64,000 nucleotides of DNA from Agaricus subrufescens. Taxonomy: Eukaryota > Basidiomycota > Agaricomycetes > Agaricales > Agaricaceae. The stretch spans positions 1-64,000 of the forward strand of contig CM057065.1 in NCBI GenBank assembly GCA_029945375.1. The letters run 5' to 3'. Shown here one piece after another: positions 44,327-55,530 of the stretch (positions are counted from its first letter, which is position 1; each line of letters starts with the position of its first letter). The position numbers and the translations under genes were made by a program. The notes beneath the pieces are model-generated. The model saw nothing but the letters and a program-made list of their open reading frames with translations, was not told the origin of the DNA and searched no databases.

Positions 44327-44996
44327 GCGCGTCACGTGGCCCATGGACGGCCTGCTCTGCTCGCTCGTCCGGGCTGGCCGCTTCTCCGCTGCAGAGCGCC
44401 TGCGGCTCAAGATCGTCGCCGACGGCAGCACCGTGCACCCGCAGGCCGAGTATGCCGACGTCGCGCTGGCTAGTCTCCGCAACCGGCGGCTCAGCGGCGG
44501 GCACGGCGAGAAGCTGGCCGAGTTCCAGACGTGGATGCACCTCGTCCCCGACCGCGAGCGCGCCCGACACGCGCACCCCTTCGACGCCGTCGTCGCCGAG
44601 CTCGTCGACCGCGCCGCCATCCCCAAGTTCGCGCCCTTTTTCTCCCAGACCGCGCTCATCACCGCCTACAAGGGCTACGCGCCCCGCCACTTTCTCGCCC
44701 TCGCCCGCCCCATGACCATCCACAACAACACCGCCGCCCTCGTGCACATCGAACGCTACGCCGCCCACTACGAGCGGCTGTACAACATGCCGCCCAGCCC
44801 CGTCGCGCGGTTCATCCGCAGCTCGCTCATCCAGCTCTTCCTCGAGCGTGGCTGGCCCACCAAGAGCCTCGACCTCCTGCTGGCGCCGAGGACGTACGCG
44901 CTGCCGGACGAGATCTACAAGGTGATGCTGGACGCACTGCCCCGGAAGAGAAAGGTGATATTAAAAAACTGGGAAAAGGACACTATCGCGCCGTAG
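44325..44996 (+). CDS. Unknown protein, PPR-like N-terminus
   Basis: 223 codons in one exon from ATG 44,325 (MRVTWPMDGLLCSLVRAGRF) to TAG at 44,996. The ATG at 44,343 is an alternative start. The first residues resemble a pentatricopeptide helix pair (LVRAGRFSAAERLRLKIV) and a second helical unit lies near GWPTKSLDLLL. Third codon positions are very GC-rich, which supports coding. Its start codon overlaps that of the divergent CNH gene and its last 14 bp overlap the end of the PITH gene. It could be the N-terminal part of a longer mitochondrial protein that has lost its remainder. I do not recognise it further. Confidence 0.55.
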   Translation: MRVTWPMDGLLCSLVRAGRFSAAERLRLKIVADGSTVHPQAEYADVALASLRNRRLSGGHGEKLAEFQTWMHLVPDRERARHAHPFDAVVAELVDRAAIPKFAPFFSQTALITAYKGYAPRHFLALARPMTIHNNTAALVHIERYAAHYERLYNMPPSPVARFIRSSLIQLFLERGWPTKSLDLLLAPRTYALPDEIYKVMLDALPRKRKVILKNWEKDTIAP

Positions 44997-45753
44997 TCTG
45001 CTGTCCCGCCGCCTTTTCCGACAACCGATCCACCAGCTTGGCGTCGCCCACATTCGGAGTGGGCACATCCAGCGTCGAATTCACCGCCTGCTTGGTCGAT
45101 CGCACATCGCCCTTGAACCCGATAAAATACAGCCTCGAAACGTCGTCGCCCACCGATTCATTCTGCCCGCATGAGACCCCTGTAACCAAAAATACACACA
45201 CGGCACTCACGAAAAACAGGGAGAGGGAATGCACGCTCGCAAACGCAGCGACGTGCAGCGGGTACTCGACGACGCCCGTCTCGCCCTCGAGCAGCGAAAT
45301 GTCCAGCTGGGGCTTTGTGCTCTCCGCGTCCGCAAAGTCGACGATCGTGTTGTGGTTGGCGTAGATGCGCAGGTGGCGCGGCGTGAGCTCTCCTCGTCCT
45401 GTAGATATATGATAAGTAATAATAATAACCACTGGTCATGAATGAACCCCACCGAGCTTGAGGAGAATCGCACGCAGCCTGACGTTCTCGGTAAAGGGGA
45501 TGTGGATGATCATCTGCTTCTCGTTGAGGCGACTGAGAGTTGCAAAGGGAGAGAGAACATACCTGGTCGTCCACGCCCGAGTCTGCATACTTGTCCGTGC
45601 TCTCCCTGTCCTCCCAGGGCTTGATGAGCTCCTTGGCGTCCTCTGGCACCGCGAGATTGAGTCCGTGCACGCTGTGGTGTGGTCAGCAAACGCGCACAGA
45701 AGACCGGGGCAGACTGACTTGTCCCTGTCGATGACGCTGGAGAGATACGACAT
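44983..45753 (-). CDS. PITH-domain protein
   Basis: Minus strand, ATG at 45,753 (MSYLSSVIDRD), five exons, stop at 44,983-44,985. Exons give HGLNLAVPEDAKELIKPWEDR, DSGVDDQ, MIIHIPFTENVRLRAILLKL, RHLRIYANHNTIVDFADAE, LEGETGVVEYPLHVAAFASV, SLSLFF and SRLYFIGFKGD. That is the full PITH fold in order, the C-terminal domain of thioredoxin-like protein 1, here without the thioredoxin domain, as in PITHD1. PITH proteins associate with the 26S proteasome. The start lies only 32 bp from the uS5m start on the other strand, implying a very short shared promoter. Confidence 0.92.
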
Positions 45754-45785
45754 GGCGTGGGAAAGTCTGTTTTCTTCTTGCCGCC

Positions 45786-46610
45786 ATGCAGGTCGTCCGC
45801 CGGCGCCTGCTCTCGTCCCTCTCCACGACGCCCAAGGAGCTCCCGAAGCTCCCGAGCCTCGCCGACTCCTCTCTCCTCGACGCCCGCGACGTTCTCGACA
45901 TCCCGCCCTCCCGCAACTCTCTCGGCGGCCGCGTCGTCGTCCGCAACCACGTCTCCATCTTCGATGACCTGCCTCCCCCGCCTCGGGCCACCCCTGCCCC
46001 CTCCGCGTCTACCGAAGCGTCTACCACCTCCACCCGGATCACTCTCTCCTCCGCCGAAATTAGAAACCTCTACTCCACCATCCTCATGTCCCGCAACGTC
46101 AAACAGCAAACCCCAAAAGGCAAAATCGCCCGCAAACAGTTCCTCGTCTGCGTCGGCAACGGCAACGGCCTAGTCGGCTACGGCCTTGCGAAAGACTCGG
46201 ACGCCCGTCTCGCGCTCGTCAAAGCCCGCAACCAAGCCATCCAAAACATGGACTGGGTCGAGCGTTTCGAAGAGCGCACCATCTGGACAGAAATGTCCAC
46301 AAAACTCGGCGCCACGCGTGTCATCCTCCGTCCACGCCCCGTCGGTTTCGGTCTGCGCTGCAACCCCTTTATTCACCAGATTCTTCGAGCTACCGGCTTC
46401 AAGGATATCAGTGCAAAGGTTTGGGGCAGCAGGAACAAGTTGAACGTCATCCAGGCTGTATTTAGAATGTTGCATGCTGGGCACGCACCTACCGCCATGG
46501 GTGATGGTATCGGTGGCAAGGGTGTCAAGCTCAGCAAGGGTGTAGGGATGAGAGGCAAGGACGAGCTGGAGAGAGCGAGAGGGAGGAAGCTGATTAGTTT
46601 ACGCAAGTAG
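45786..46610 (+). CDS. MRPS5: Mitochondrial ribosomal protein uS5m
   Basis: Intronless, 274 codons. The basic N-terminus (MQVVRRRLLSSLS) looks like a mitochondrial presequence. The S5 N-terminal RNA-binding domain follows (MSRNVKQQTPKGKIARKQFLVCVGNGNGLVGYGLAKD spans it), then the S5 C-terminal domain (RVILRPRPVGFGLRCNPFIHQILRATGFKDISAKVWGS region) and a basic tail ending GRKLISLRK. uS5m is a small-subunit protein at the mRNA entry side and decoding site of the mitoribosome. Divergent from the PITH gene with a 32-bp gap. Confidence 0.93.
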   Translation: MQVVRRRLLSSLSTTPKELPKLPSLADSSLLDARDVLDIPPSRNSLGGRVVVRNHVSIFDDLPPPPRATPAPSASTEASTTSTRITLSSAEIRNLYSTILMSRNVKQQTPKGKIARKQFLVCVGNGNGLVGYGLAKDSDARLALVKARNQAIQNMDWVERFEERTIWTEMSTKLGATRVILRPRPVGFGLRCNPFIHQILRATGFKDISAKVWGSRNKLNVIQAVFRMLHAGHAPTAMGDGIGGKGVKLSKGVGMRGKDELERARGRKLISLRK

Positions 46611-46698
46611 ATTGTTTATGTTTAATATCTTAATCGAGTGGACTGAAAGGCCGGTCATCAAGCTATATATACACCTTCCAAAAACGTCTTCACCTCCC

Positions 46699-47886
46699 AT
46701 GACAGACTGTGAACGAAATTCCACAAGACTGACTAATTCCCAGGACAAAAGCCAGATGAACACCACCGAACTCGGCGGCGAAGACAGCACCGAAGGCACT
46801 CGGAAACCCCTCACCTGGTTCATCACAGGCGGGTCATCTGGTTTCGGGCTTCGCTTGTCCCTCATCGCTCTTCAACGTGGTGACAATGTCATCATCACCA
46901 CGCGAAATCCATCGCCTAGCACCGTCCATAAGAAACTCATCGATCAGACTGATGGTTCAAAGCCGGACAGACTCAGGGTGTTCACGATGGAGTTGAGTGA
47001 TTCAGAGGAGTGTATGCGGAAACTGGCTGAGGATGCTGTGAGTGTTTGGCCTGTGGATGTTTTGGTCAATAATGCCGGTACGTAGGCCTTTTCCTACCTC
47101 CTGTTGTCCTAACGAGTAGTGCCAGGCTGGGCATGGAGGGGGATGCTTGAAGAATCAGGGTCAGTTACACCTAGAATAATCGGCATTACTCTCTGACCAG
47201 TAACTCAGGACATCCGTCATCCAAAGACTCATGGACGAAAACCTGATAGGCACCATAAAACTCACACTCGCTTTTCTGCCCTACATGCGTCAACAACGAT
47301 CAGGAACAATTGTTACAATGGGTAGTCGGTCAGCTTGGCGATCTGATCTTCCCGTAAGTGTCCCTAGTTAATCCCTTCGATATATGCGCATTTTTCAATG
47401 ACTAGAGCATTGGATCGTATGCAATGGTCAAAGCTTCTCTCCGTGGTACGCCCCAAACTTCAATTTCTCCACAACTCACCCTCAGAAACCTACCTTGTAG
47501 TATTCATGGATAGCCTCCACACCGAGCTCTCCCCCTTCAACATCCGCACCCTCCTCGTCGAGCCAGGTTCATTCCGCACAGAAGGCATTTACTCCCCCGG
47601 CTGGACCACCGGCACTCACCCCATCTCGGACTACAACGCCCTTCGAAAATCTTCCCAAGACACTTTTGCGAACATCCAAGGAAACGAGCCTGGAGACCCC
47701 TACAAAGCCATGGTAGCTGTTGCTGACATCGTTCGTGGTGAGGGTCTTGCTGGGGGGAAAGAGAGATTATGGCCGAGGTATCTGGTATTGGGGGGTGATG
47801 CGGAGGCAAATGTGAGAGATAAATGCCGGATGATTTTGGACTTGCTTGATGATTGGAAGGATGTGGTTAAAGGCGTTGAATACTAG
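46699..47886 (+). CDS. Short-chain dehydrogenase/reductase
   Basis: ATG at 46,699 (an alternative is 46,756), five exons with introns near 47,080-47,125, 47,165-47,207, 47,355-47,404 and about 47,443-47,485. Classical SDR features: the nucleotide-binding motif TGGSSGFG after TWFI, the structural motif NNAG, the catalytic Ser in the TMGSRSAW strand, and YAMVK with the catalytic Tyr and Lys. The substrate-binding C-terminal part follows (VEPGSFRTEG, TGTHPISDYN). Such enzymes use NAD(P)H to oxidise or reduce small alcohols and ketones; the substrate cannot be told. Exon 3 has a decayed duplicate at 54,647-54,783. Confidence 0.9.
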
Positions 47887-49044
47887 GTCATTCATGAGAG
47901 ACAAAAGCGCGAAAGTACATTCTGGATGTTGATGACATATGCAGTTTCGCTCTGTGAACTACCAGGAAAATGCGGAGTTCCCCTGCAAGCTCCTTTCTGC
48001 ATCGAGCCCACAGCGAGCTTCCACACGTTCACACGACTTCTTCAGTATTCCGCTTTTTGGCGCTTGTGTAGGCTCAAAAAGCTCAAAAAAGCGACTCAAA
48101 GCCGAGGCCATGTTTTGTGCCTAGAGTTGAAAAAGGCTGGCCTGTCAATAACTAGTATTAGATGAGTGATGTAGGTAACTTTACAGTCTTTCATGACACA
48201 TACAGTTTTGTTTTCCGGACTACCAGGATAGTGCGGAGTTTCCCTGCGTGTTCCATTCCGCGCCGAGTCCACGGCAAACTTCTTCCACACATCCCAGCTT
48301 TAGTTCGCTTAGTTGCTGGCTTTTCGCTGGAAAAAGGTTGGCGGAGCTCTCACATACTGTTCTTCCGTCCTTTCTAAGGGAACCTCTCACTGCAACGCGG
48401 TGAACAAGTTGTCATCACCAGTGATTTAGCATCGTATAGGGAATACAATATAAAACACTCTAGGTATAGTGGTCACGGTGGAAACACCCCCCTCTCATCG
48501 GAAGCTGTTTTGGGAGGGTTAGATTGTACAGCCGACTGTAAGTGACTTATGTACAGTTTGCACTATTAAAGAGCAAAGACTCAGTGACAACGATACGTGT
48601 TAATCACTGAGGTGAACCGTTTAAGGTTCGAAGTGTACGAATACCTGGCAAGTCACCGGAAAGAGAAACGGTATAGTGCCGAAGCGAAAAACATATACTT
48701 CGGGTGTCGGAGATCCCAAAGTCTGTAAACGCAAGTAAAGGCGATATGTGAAAAGGCAAAGATAAAAATAGACCGTTGATGGAAAATAGAACAAGTGAAA
48801 TTGTCACTGTTGGTGACGAAGGCTCTCAATAACTATCAGCTGCGTAGTATACATTGAAAAGCATGGCTACACCAGCTAGCCCCATTTCGTGCGGAGTGCT
48901 GTTGTATACAAAAGTACAAATTCTACGGTAATCAGGCCAACAAGTTGAGGCATCTCGCTGTCACTCGTGACAGCTGTCATCAGCGCCTCTCCTTTCAACT
49001 TCGCCTCCTCCTTTCACCAGCCAGCGTCGTAACTTGACCGGAGG
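47887..49044. other. Intergenic region with a degenerate duplication
   Basis: No credible gene. Two segments, about 47,936-48,030 and 48,200-48,300, are similar: both contain ACTACCAGGA, then GTGCGGAGT or ATGCGGAGT, then CCCTGC and a CCACA...CTTC stretch. They are imperfect direct copies about 265 bp apart. The region before 49,045 should contain the NACHT gene promoter. Confidence 0.45.
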
Positions 49045-51424
49045 ATGTCGCACACACCCTCCCTCGCCAATCGTACAAAAAGGTGGATCAAGCTTCTGAA
49101 GCGACCATCACGGTCACCTTTGGTCCAACCTGATGGGAGAGCGGTTGGAGGTACGCTGATCTTGTCCATATTACTATCCTCCGCCTGTTCACCTAATGGC
49201 TAGAATTCTTTGCAAATGCGCAAGACTTTGTTGTCAATGACAGCAACTTTGTCAATGTCAATGAGGTCAACGTCCGTAACATGATCAATGAGTTGAAAAT
49301 CAATTATATAAATGAAGTTGTAGAGGGTAAACAAGCAGGAACGTACTCCTTTCCATCACCTCGTAGAGCCTCAGACTTATTTTCCCCCACTAGTCTTCGA
49401 AATATTGGATCCATATACATGCCTCGATGCTACCAAGGATTCCAGCGCCCGATATCCGCCACCAAGATGTCATCATGGAACGCGACTGAAGATTAGGGAG
49501 AGGCTCACGCGATGGCTCTTTGCGGAGTATGATGAATGGAAGATGATGTGGGTCCGTGGCTCCGCTGGGACGGGGAAGTCTGCTGTCGCCCAGTCGTTTG
49601 GTGACGCTTGTGGAGAGGAAAAGAAACACGGGGCATCGTACTTCTTCTCTCGCGCTGCCGGTCGAAACAAACTAGAAACAGTGGTACCGACAGTTGTATG
49701 CCAGCTTGCGACGACGATCCCGGAATACGGATCCATCATAGGGCACCAGCTCGCCAACAACCCGTTTTTACTCCGGCAATCCCCCCCGGTCCAATTCCGT
49801 GAGCTTATTGTGGAGCCATTTGCGATCCTACAGCGCCAGCATCCTCGAGAGCCAGTTGTTATCATACTGGATGGTCTGGACGAGTGCGAAGGGGAAGATG
49901 CTCAGCGGGAGATTCTTGAAATGATCACGAATGCTGTTCGTTCATACCCTGACCTTCCCTTGTGTTGGCTTATATTCAGTCGTCCGGAAGCTCACCTGAA
50001 GAACGCATTCTCCAGAAACCTATTATGTGGCCGTGAGGAGCTCATTCTTGATGCAGAGTGTCGCAAGGACGTAGAACGCTATGTCAAGAATAGGCTCGCC
50101 GACATTCGGAGCAGATACGATGATGTAACGCCTGCTGACTGGCCTTCACCAGACAGCCTTCAAGAGCTTGTGGACGCTGTCTCTGGGCTTTTTGTTTTCG
50201 CGTCGACATGTCTAAATTTCATTGACGACCCCGACAAAGCCAACCCCCCTTCCCAGTTCGACTCTCTGTTGGCCTTCATGCGCCGCTCCCAGGGAGTTGT
50301 ATCAAGAAACCCTCTAGCTGTCCTCGATCTGTTGTATTCCCAGATTCTTGAAAAGATACCAACCGAAGTGTACATGACGACCAAGCGGATCTTGGCGTAC
50401 ATAACCTATCGAAACAAACTTGACTCTAAAGGATGCCTCAACTCCGCCCAGGCACTATCCAATTTTCTTCAACTCAACCGACAAACGTTCTATGGCGCAT
50501 CACGTGGCCTTCACTCCGTCACAAGTGTACCAGACCCAGATGACGCTGACGAATCTCAGTTACAATTTTATCATGCATCATTCCAGGACTTTCTCATCGA
50601 TCCTAATCGGTCTGGAAAATTCTGCATCAGCGAGCAAGATGCGGTAGCGGTCATTGTACCGATGTGTGTGTATTGGTGTGAGGTTGATACCGCTTTCTTT
50701 CATACTGACAGCGGTAGGCTTTATCTCAAAGGGGTCTTTTGTGATAACTGCGCTCACATTTCTCAGGGAAGAAATTCGATTACAGTCACCAGCACGGTTG
50801 TCTGCCCGATTTAAGCTGGGCGTCGAGAGACAACTGGGAAAAATTATCTCGGTCGCTTATAACATTTTTTGAAGACAGTGTACTCGATGCTGTTTTCCCT
50901 TTGCAATGGGATTGTGTAGACCAAGATTTTCTCTCTCGGCTTTCGGATATCGATTTCAGATGCTGGGGCGCTGGTTACATCTTGTACATTGCCATAATCT
51001 GTCGACTTGTGAGCTTATTTAAGATCTGTATACAGGACCCTTCGACTTCGGTTGTTCGAGTAGAACCATCGAGCACTACGGACCACCAACTGCTGGAGAA
51101 TCTGAACCATGTGATAGGCCATGGGATTGCCAAACCCGCTCAATTCCCCCTCAGACGCGTATGCTTATCCATTTGCTTTGTTACTGAATTCTAAAGCGCT
51201 TCCAGGACTTTTCCAATAGTGAATGGATCAGGGAATACTTCTTCATTGGGCATGGTGTCAAGTCAGTGATTGTCTGGAGAACGAAGGCACCTGATAAACG
51301 GCATCAGTTTACATATTCCCTTCGCTGTGACAAGGTCCCCCCTGAAGCTCTAATAACGCGGTATGTTGAATGCCTCCGAGTTATAAGATGGGATGAAGCT
51401 AGAGCGGGAGCGGCCATGAAGTAA
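49045..51424 (+). CDS. NACHT-domain NTPase (NLR-like)
   Basis: ATG at 49,045 (MSHTPSLANRTKRWIKLLKR), about six exons, stop TAA at 51,422-51,424. A short N-terminal region with FVVNDSNFVNVNEVNVRN, of the kind that precedes the NACHT in many basidiomycete homologues, leads to LDATKDSSAR. Walker A is GSAGTGKSA (about 49,561), Walker B is ILDGLDEC, and IFSRPEAHL and the winged-helix part follow (YRNKLDSKGCLN, FYHASFQDFLIDP). The C-terminal roughly 200 residues have no WD40 or ankyrin repeats, so there is no evident sensor domain. Fungal NACHT proteins act in self/non-self recognition and programmed death; here that is inferred from the family only. Confidence 0.88.
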
Positions 51425-51759
51425 ATGGAGATTGACGAGTGGTGGTGCCAGTAGAGGAAGTGTGTTGATTTCATATATAGTTGGTTTCCGTGAGTTGTTG
51501 ATAAGTTTGTATTAGTGTCTGCAAGTATGCACTGGGTTAGTAAATGGGCACCGTGAGGATCAGACACACGACCCCGCGTGTGCAGTTGTGGCGACCCGAG
51601 CCTCATGTGTCATTCAACCGTCCCCTGCCCCACGGATGGGTAGGAGGAGCCTGCCGAGCCCCGATTTTGGGGGACAGTGAGTTACCTACGGCTGACTTTT
51701 ACCCCGCACCCGAGTCGCTACTCTCTATATCTCCTCCCTTATCATCAAGACGGCTGCCA
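51425..51759. other. Intergenic region before calpain gene
   Basis: 335 bp, probably the NACHT terminator and calpain promoter. Pyrimidine-rich (CTCTCTATATCTCCTCCCTT) just before the calpain ATG, a common start-site context in basidiomycetes. Confidence 0.4.
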
Positions 51760-54553
51760 ATGGCGACTGCGACGACACCAGCACTTGGTACAATTTCATT
51801 TGTCCAACAACAACCTAGTCTGTTGGTAACATCTGAGCTGGAGAATGCGATACAAGATTGCAAGAAAAAAGTTGCGAGCATCGCGAGGGATTGTCGGGCA
51901 AAAAACCGGAAATTTAGGTGAGTGTTCGATGCCAAACCATTCATGGCTCTGGCTCTAATTGACTCGGCATATCTGGCAGAGACATAGAATTTGATCTGGA
52001 AGGGGACGAAAACCGCTGCCTGTGGGGTGTGTTGACTAAGCGTCACGATACCTTTAGTCCAGCAGACGTTCAACGTGTGACACAAATATTCGACAACCCG
52101 CAATTCTTCGTTGGTGGCGGACCAGACTCGAATGATATCGTTCAAGGTGCCCTAGGGGATTGTTGGTTCCTCTCTGCGCTGGCGACAGTCTCAAATGTGT
52201 CGAATTTAGTCAAGACGTTCTGCGTTGACGTAGGTATAGTTGTACAATGACGTTTAGGTGCTAACGCTTTTAGCAGAGGGATGAGCAAGTTGGCGTGTAT
52301 GGTTTTATCTTTTTCAGGGATAACGGCTGGGAAACCGTCATTATCGATGAGTAAGTTTTCCCGTATGTCGTTTTGCCGTGCAGGCTAACGCAAAATAATC
52401 TAGCCTCTTATTTACACGTGTTCCAAAGTGGGAAGAACTGACAAGAGCTGAGCAGCAACTCTATCACTTTGACAAGAACCGATATAACACTTCCGCGCGT
52501 CATGGTGGCAAGACTTTGTATTTCGCTAGTTCGGGGTCTTTAGGCGAAACCTGGGTGCCTCTGATAGAGAAGGCATACGCAAAGCTCCACGGAAACTATT
52601 CCAATTTGAATGGAGGAAGCACGGCAGAGGCTATCGAAGACCTAACCGGGTGAGAATACAACTTTTTCGTCTTACCCTGTCAAACCTCATTTCGACAGAG
52701 GCGTCTCGAGTTTTTTGCAAACAAAGGTACGCCCGATTTTTCTGGTTCGGCACACACCCACACATCGTGTATTTCCATCATTAGGATATTCTCGATGTAG
52801 ATAAGTTTTGGAGCACAGAATTGCTTAGAGCAAATAAAGACAGGTTGTTCGCGTGCTCCTTCAACGACCTGACAAGCACACGCAATAGTAGCTGCGACAT
52901 TAAGGTCCAAGGTCTAGTCGGAGGTCATGCATACTCTGTTCTCCGTGCCAAAGAATGCAAAGGTAAGCGTTTTCTCGTTGTCCGAAATCCGTGGGGCAAG
53001 ACAGAGTGGACTGGACCCTGGTCGGACGGCTCAAAGGAGTGGACCAAGGAATATCTCGAGGTTCTTGACAAACTGAACCACGTATTTGGTGATGATGGGC
53101 AGTTCATCATGGAATGTAAGTAGATTTTATTTTTGCATATCGGAGTCGCTAATGTATGAAATTTCTCAAAGATAAGGACTGGCTCGAATGCTTTTCTAAC
53201 ATCGACAGAACCATTTTGTTCGACTCAAGCTGGACCATGTCTTCGCAGTGGCTATGCGTACCTTGTAGACCGCTACCTACAGCCTGGTCCTATGGCGATG
53301 TATCATGTAAGCGTTTACCCTGGTTCACTCTATCTTAGACGTATTGAGTCTGAAATGCTTAGTTACCTTTACAATACCATCGTCTACCCCTGCAGTACTG
53401 GTTCTATCTCGTTTAGATGAACGCTACTTTAGAGACGTGTCAGCTAGATCACACTGGAATCTCAATTTTGTACTCGTCAGAGAAGGCGACAAGGAGCCGC
53501 TAGCGGAATCTGTTCACGCGATGTTTTGGTCCCGGAGCGTCAACCTGGAAATCGAGTTAGAAGCGGGGAAGTATTTTGTCTATGTAAGCCTCAGCCAAAA
53601 GTCGCTGATGCGCTTGATTAAATATTGACATATATTTCTAGGTAAGAATAGATCGAGAACTCGACAACAATACTGAATATACTCCGGCGATTGATGATTG
53701 GGTACTACGCAAGTTATCGTTCGTCATGGCCGCCCGGGCTAAAAGTAGATCGATCGCATCAAGTAGGCTTGTTTCCTTGGCACACGCTCATCAGTTACTG
53801 ACCTTCCATTTTCCAGACTTCGATCAAACGTAAGTTTATGACCATTCTGGATCACGACTGAGATTAAGTTTCGTGGCCAGTGTACACGCCAATTTTATTC
53901 CAACTCCACTGCAGTCGCTCATTGACGTTGATTATAAGCAATATCAGAAAGAAGAGGGGAGGCGGGAAAGGAAGGAGGCGGCAGCAAGGAGGGTAAGGGA
54001 AGAAGCTGAAAACGATAGGAGGCAGAGCGGTGGTAGTGAGGGGACTGTCGAAGTGGATTCTAATAATGACCCTGGTGTTGAAACAATAACGACTACTACC
54101 ACAACCACGGTAGTACAGACAGTCGAGAAGATCAAGAGGCCTAAACCTGCAGGTGATGTTTTAGCGTCTGCCTATAGCAAGTTGAAGGCTAGCAAAACAA
54201 GTGTACCATTGGGCCATCGCGCGGAGCTCCTCAATGTCCCAAATGCCAAATACCAACAAGAACACGAATGGGCGCAATATGTCACTCCTGCTGTTTCTGT
54301 CAACCCAACAGCATACGTTATCAAAAGAGACGACGATGATATATATCTCGGATTACGGGTATATACACACAAGGATACTCCCGCGACGATTGCGGGGAGA
54401 TTGAGAGTAGTGCCAGAGAAGAAAAGTATAGGACAGAACCTGGATGATAGGGCATTCGATCAGCCCCAAGAAAATCCGAAGCAGAGTATAGATACTCTTT
54501 TTGATGACGAGTGTGACTGTGATGAATGTATTGGGAAATTAAATAAAATGTGA
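51760..54553 (+). CDS. Calpain-like cysteine protease
   Basis: ATG at 51,760, about ten exons, stop TGA at 54,551-54,553. The catalytic triad is complete: Cys in GALGDCWFLSALA (codon at 52,161), His in GLVGGHAYSV (52,926) and Asn in RNPWGKTEW (52,986). Around it are DIEFDLEGDE, LFTRVPKWEEL and WVPLIEKAYAKLHGNY, all typical of calpain domain II. A C2/domain III-like part follows (RSVNLEIELEAGKYFVYV). A second C-terminal region has a charged coiled-coil-like stretch (EEGRRERKEAAARRVREEAE), a Thr run and a GLRVYTHKDTPATIAGRL block. Calpains make limited cuts in target proteins, usually under calcium control. No EF-hands are visible. Confidence 0.93.
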
Positions 54554-54646
54554 TCTGATCAGGCTGTAAAACACTGTACAGGTTATAACCATAAACCCTA
54601 AGATGTTTAGTAATATATTTCCGAGTATTTTCAAATAAAAACCAGA

Positions 54647-54783
54647 ATAGACGAAAACTTAATAGACACCATAAAACTCACATTCGCTTTTCTGCTTTAT
54701 ATGCGCTAACAACAATCAGGAACACTTGTCACGATAGGTAGTCGGACAGCTTGGCAAATTGATCTTCCCGTAACTGTCCCTAC
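54647..54783 (+). pseudogene. Decayed copy of SDR exon 3 plus intron start
   Basis: Matches 47,231-47,367 across the segment encoding MDENLIGTIKLTLAFLPYM and on to the exon end. The intron start GTAACTGTCCCTA corresponds to GTAAGTGTCCCTA in the gene. Retained intron sequence shows a DNA-level duplication, not a retrocopy. Several stops and substitutions make it non-coding. Confidence 0.85.
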
Positions 54784-55045
54784 ACTGGGCCGGGGAAACA
54801 ATAAGACACTTACCTTTTTGGGATAATATTATATTATTATTGAACAACAAATCCAAATAAGCCAGCCGGACGATTGTGACCATATTGTGACGAGCATCAC
54901 AAATAATAATCAATTGTACACTTGCATTATTGAAAACGTTTCTAAGTCTTATCAAGCCGTTGTGTAAACAAATAATTTCAAAAAATATTATTAATAGTAC
55001 ATTTGGCTTATCCAAGCCTTGTATGAAAATTTCCTTCAAAACTAG

Positions 55046-55071
55046 TTCGATAAGTCAGTGGACTTATCGAA
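55046..55071. repeat. 26-bp perfect palindrome
   Basis: TTCGATAAGTC, a 4-base loop AGTG, then GACTTATCGAA. The arms are exact over 11 bp. Could be a cruciform or terminator-like hairpin, or a remnant of a small inverted-repeat element. Confidence 0.6.
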
Positions 55072-55530
55072 TAAAAATACAAAGCTTGTTTAGTTGTTTT
55101 CTTACCTATTAATTCCAATAGTGCTTCAATAAGTCAGTCGGTTAATTGAATATCACATGTGACCAAACCAAATCGTGAATCAAACAATCGAGGATGAGTC
55201 TGCGAAAGCAGAATTGTGTCGATTGCTGAAATTGCGATTCGGTCGAGTGGCACGATTCTCGGAAAAAAAAAATTGTAGGAAGATAGAATGACAGACCTTA
55301 GAATCGTTTTGGTCCGGGACGATGTGTCGTCTATCAAACAACTTGTACACCTATGTAAATCAGGTCAGTTCAATGGAAACAACACTTATATTGTCAAATA
55401 TCAATTTTTAACGGACCTTAGTGAGGCAAATTAAGGCGATGGTACTAACAGTCTAGCCAAATAGTAGTAAAGCAAGCGTCCGCTATTTTCAGTCCCCCGC
55501 TCATAAATCGTTAGCCCTGCAATCTAAGTC

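Larger units (their letters stand above)
54554..55530. other. AT-rich intergenic region
   Basis: Contains the decayed dehydrogenase exon (54,647-54,783) and a 26-bp palindrome at 55,046-55,071. The rest is AT-rich with scattered CTTATC/GATAAG words and no gene that I can support. Confidence 0.5.

Noticed and set aside
43869..44768. Long minus-strand frame rich in Arg/Pro opposite the PPR-like gene
   Set aside because: It is a high-GC shadow. The CNH gene and the plus-strand gene explain both sides with better protein-like composition.
44531..45364. 277-codon plus-strand Arg/Pro-rich frame
   Set aside because: Composition is typical of an out-of-frame reading of GC-rich coding DNA, and it overlaps the well-supported PITH exons on the other strand.
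45510..46109. 199-codon minus-strand frame over the uS5m start
   Set aside because: Antisense of the uS5m N-terminus and PITH exon; Gly/Arg-rich shadow without motifs.
54716..55039. Minus-strand frame of 107 codons in the AT-rich gap
   Set aside because: No motif, unbalanced composition, and it overlaps the decayed dehydrogenase exon.
55046..55071. Palindrome as a bacterial-type terminator
   Set aside because: No T run follows and the context is a fungal nuclear genome; kept only as an unexplained palindrome.
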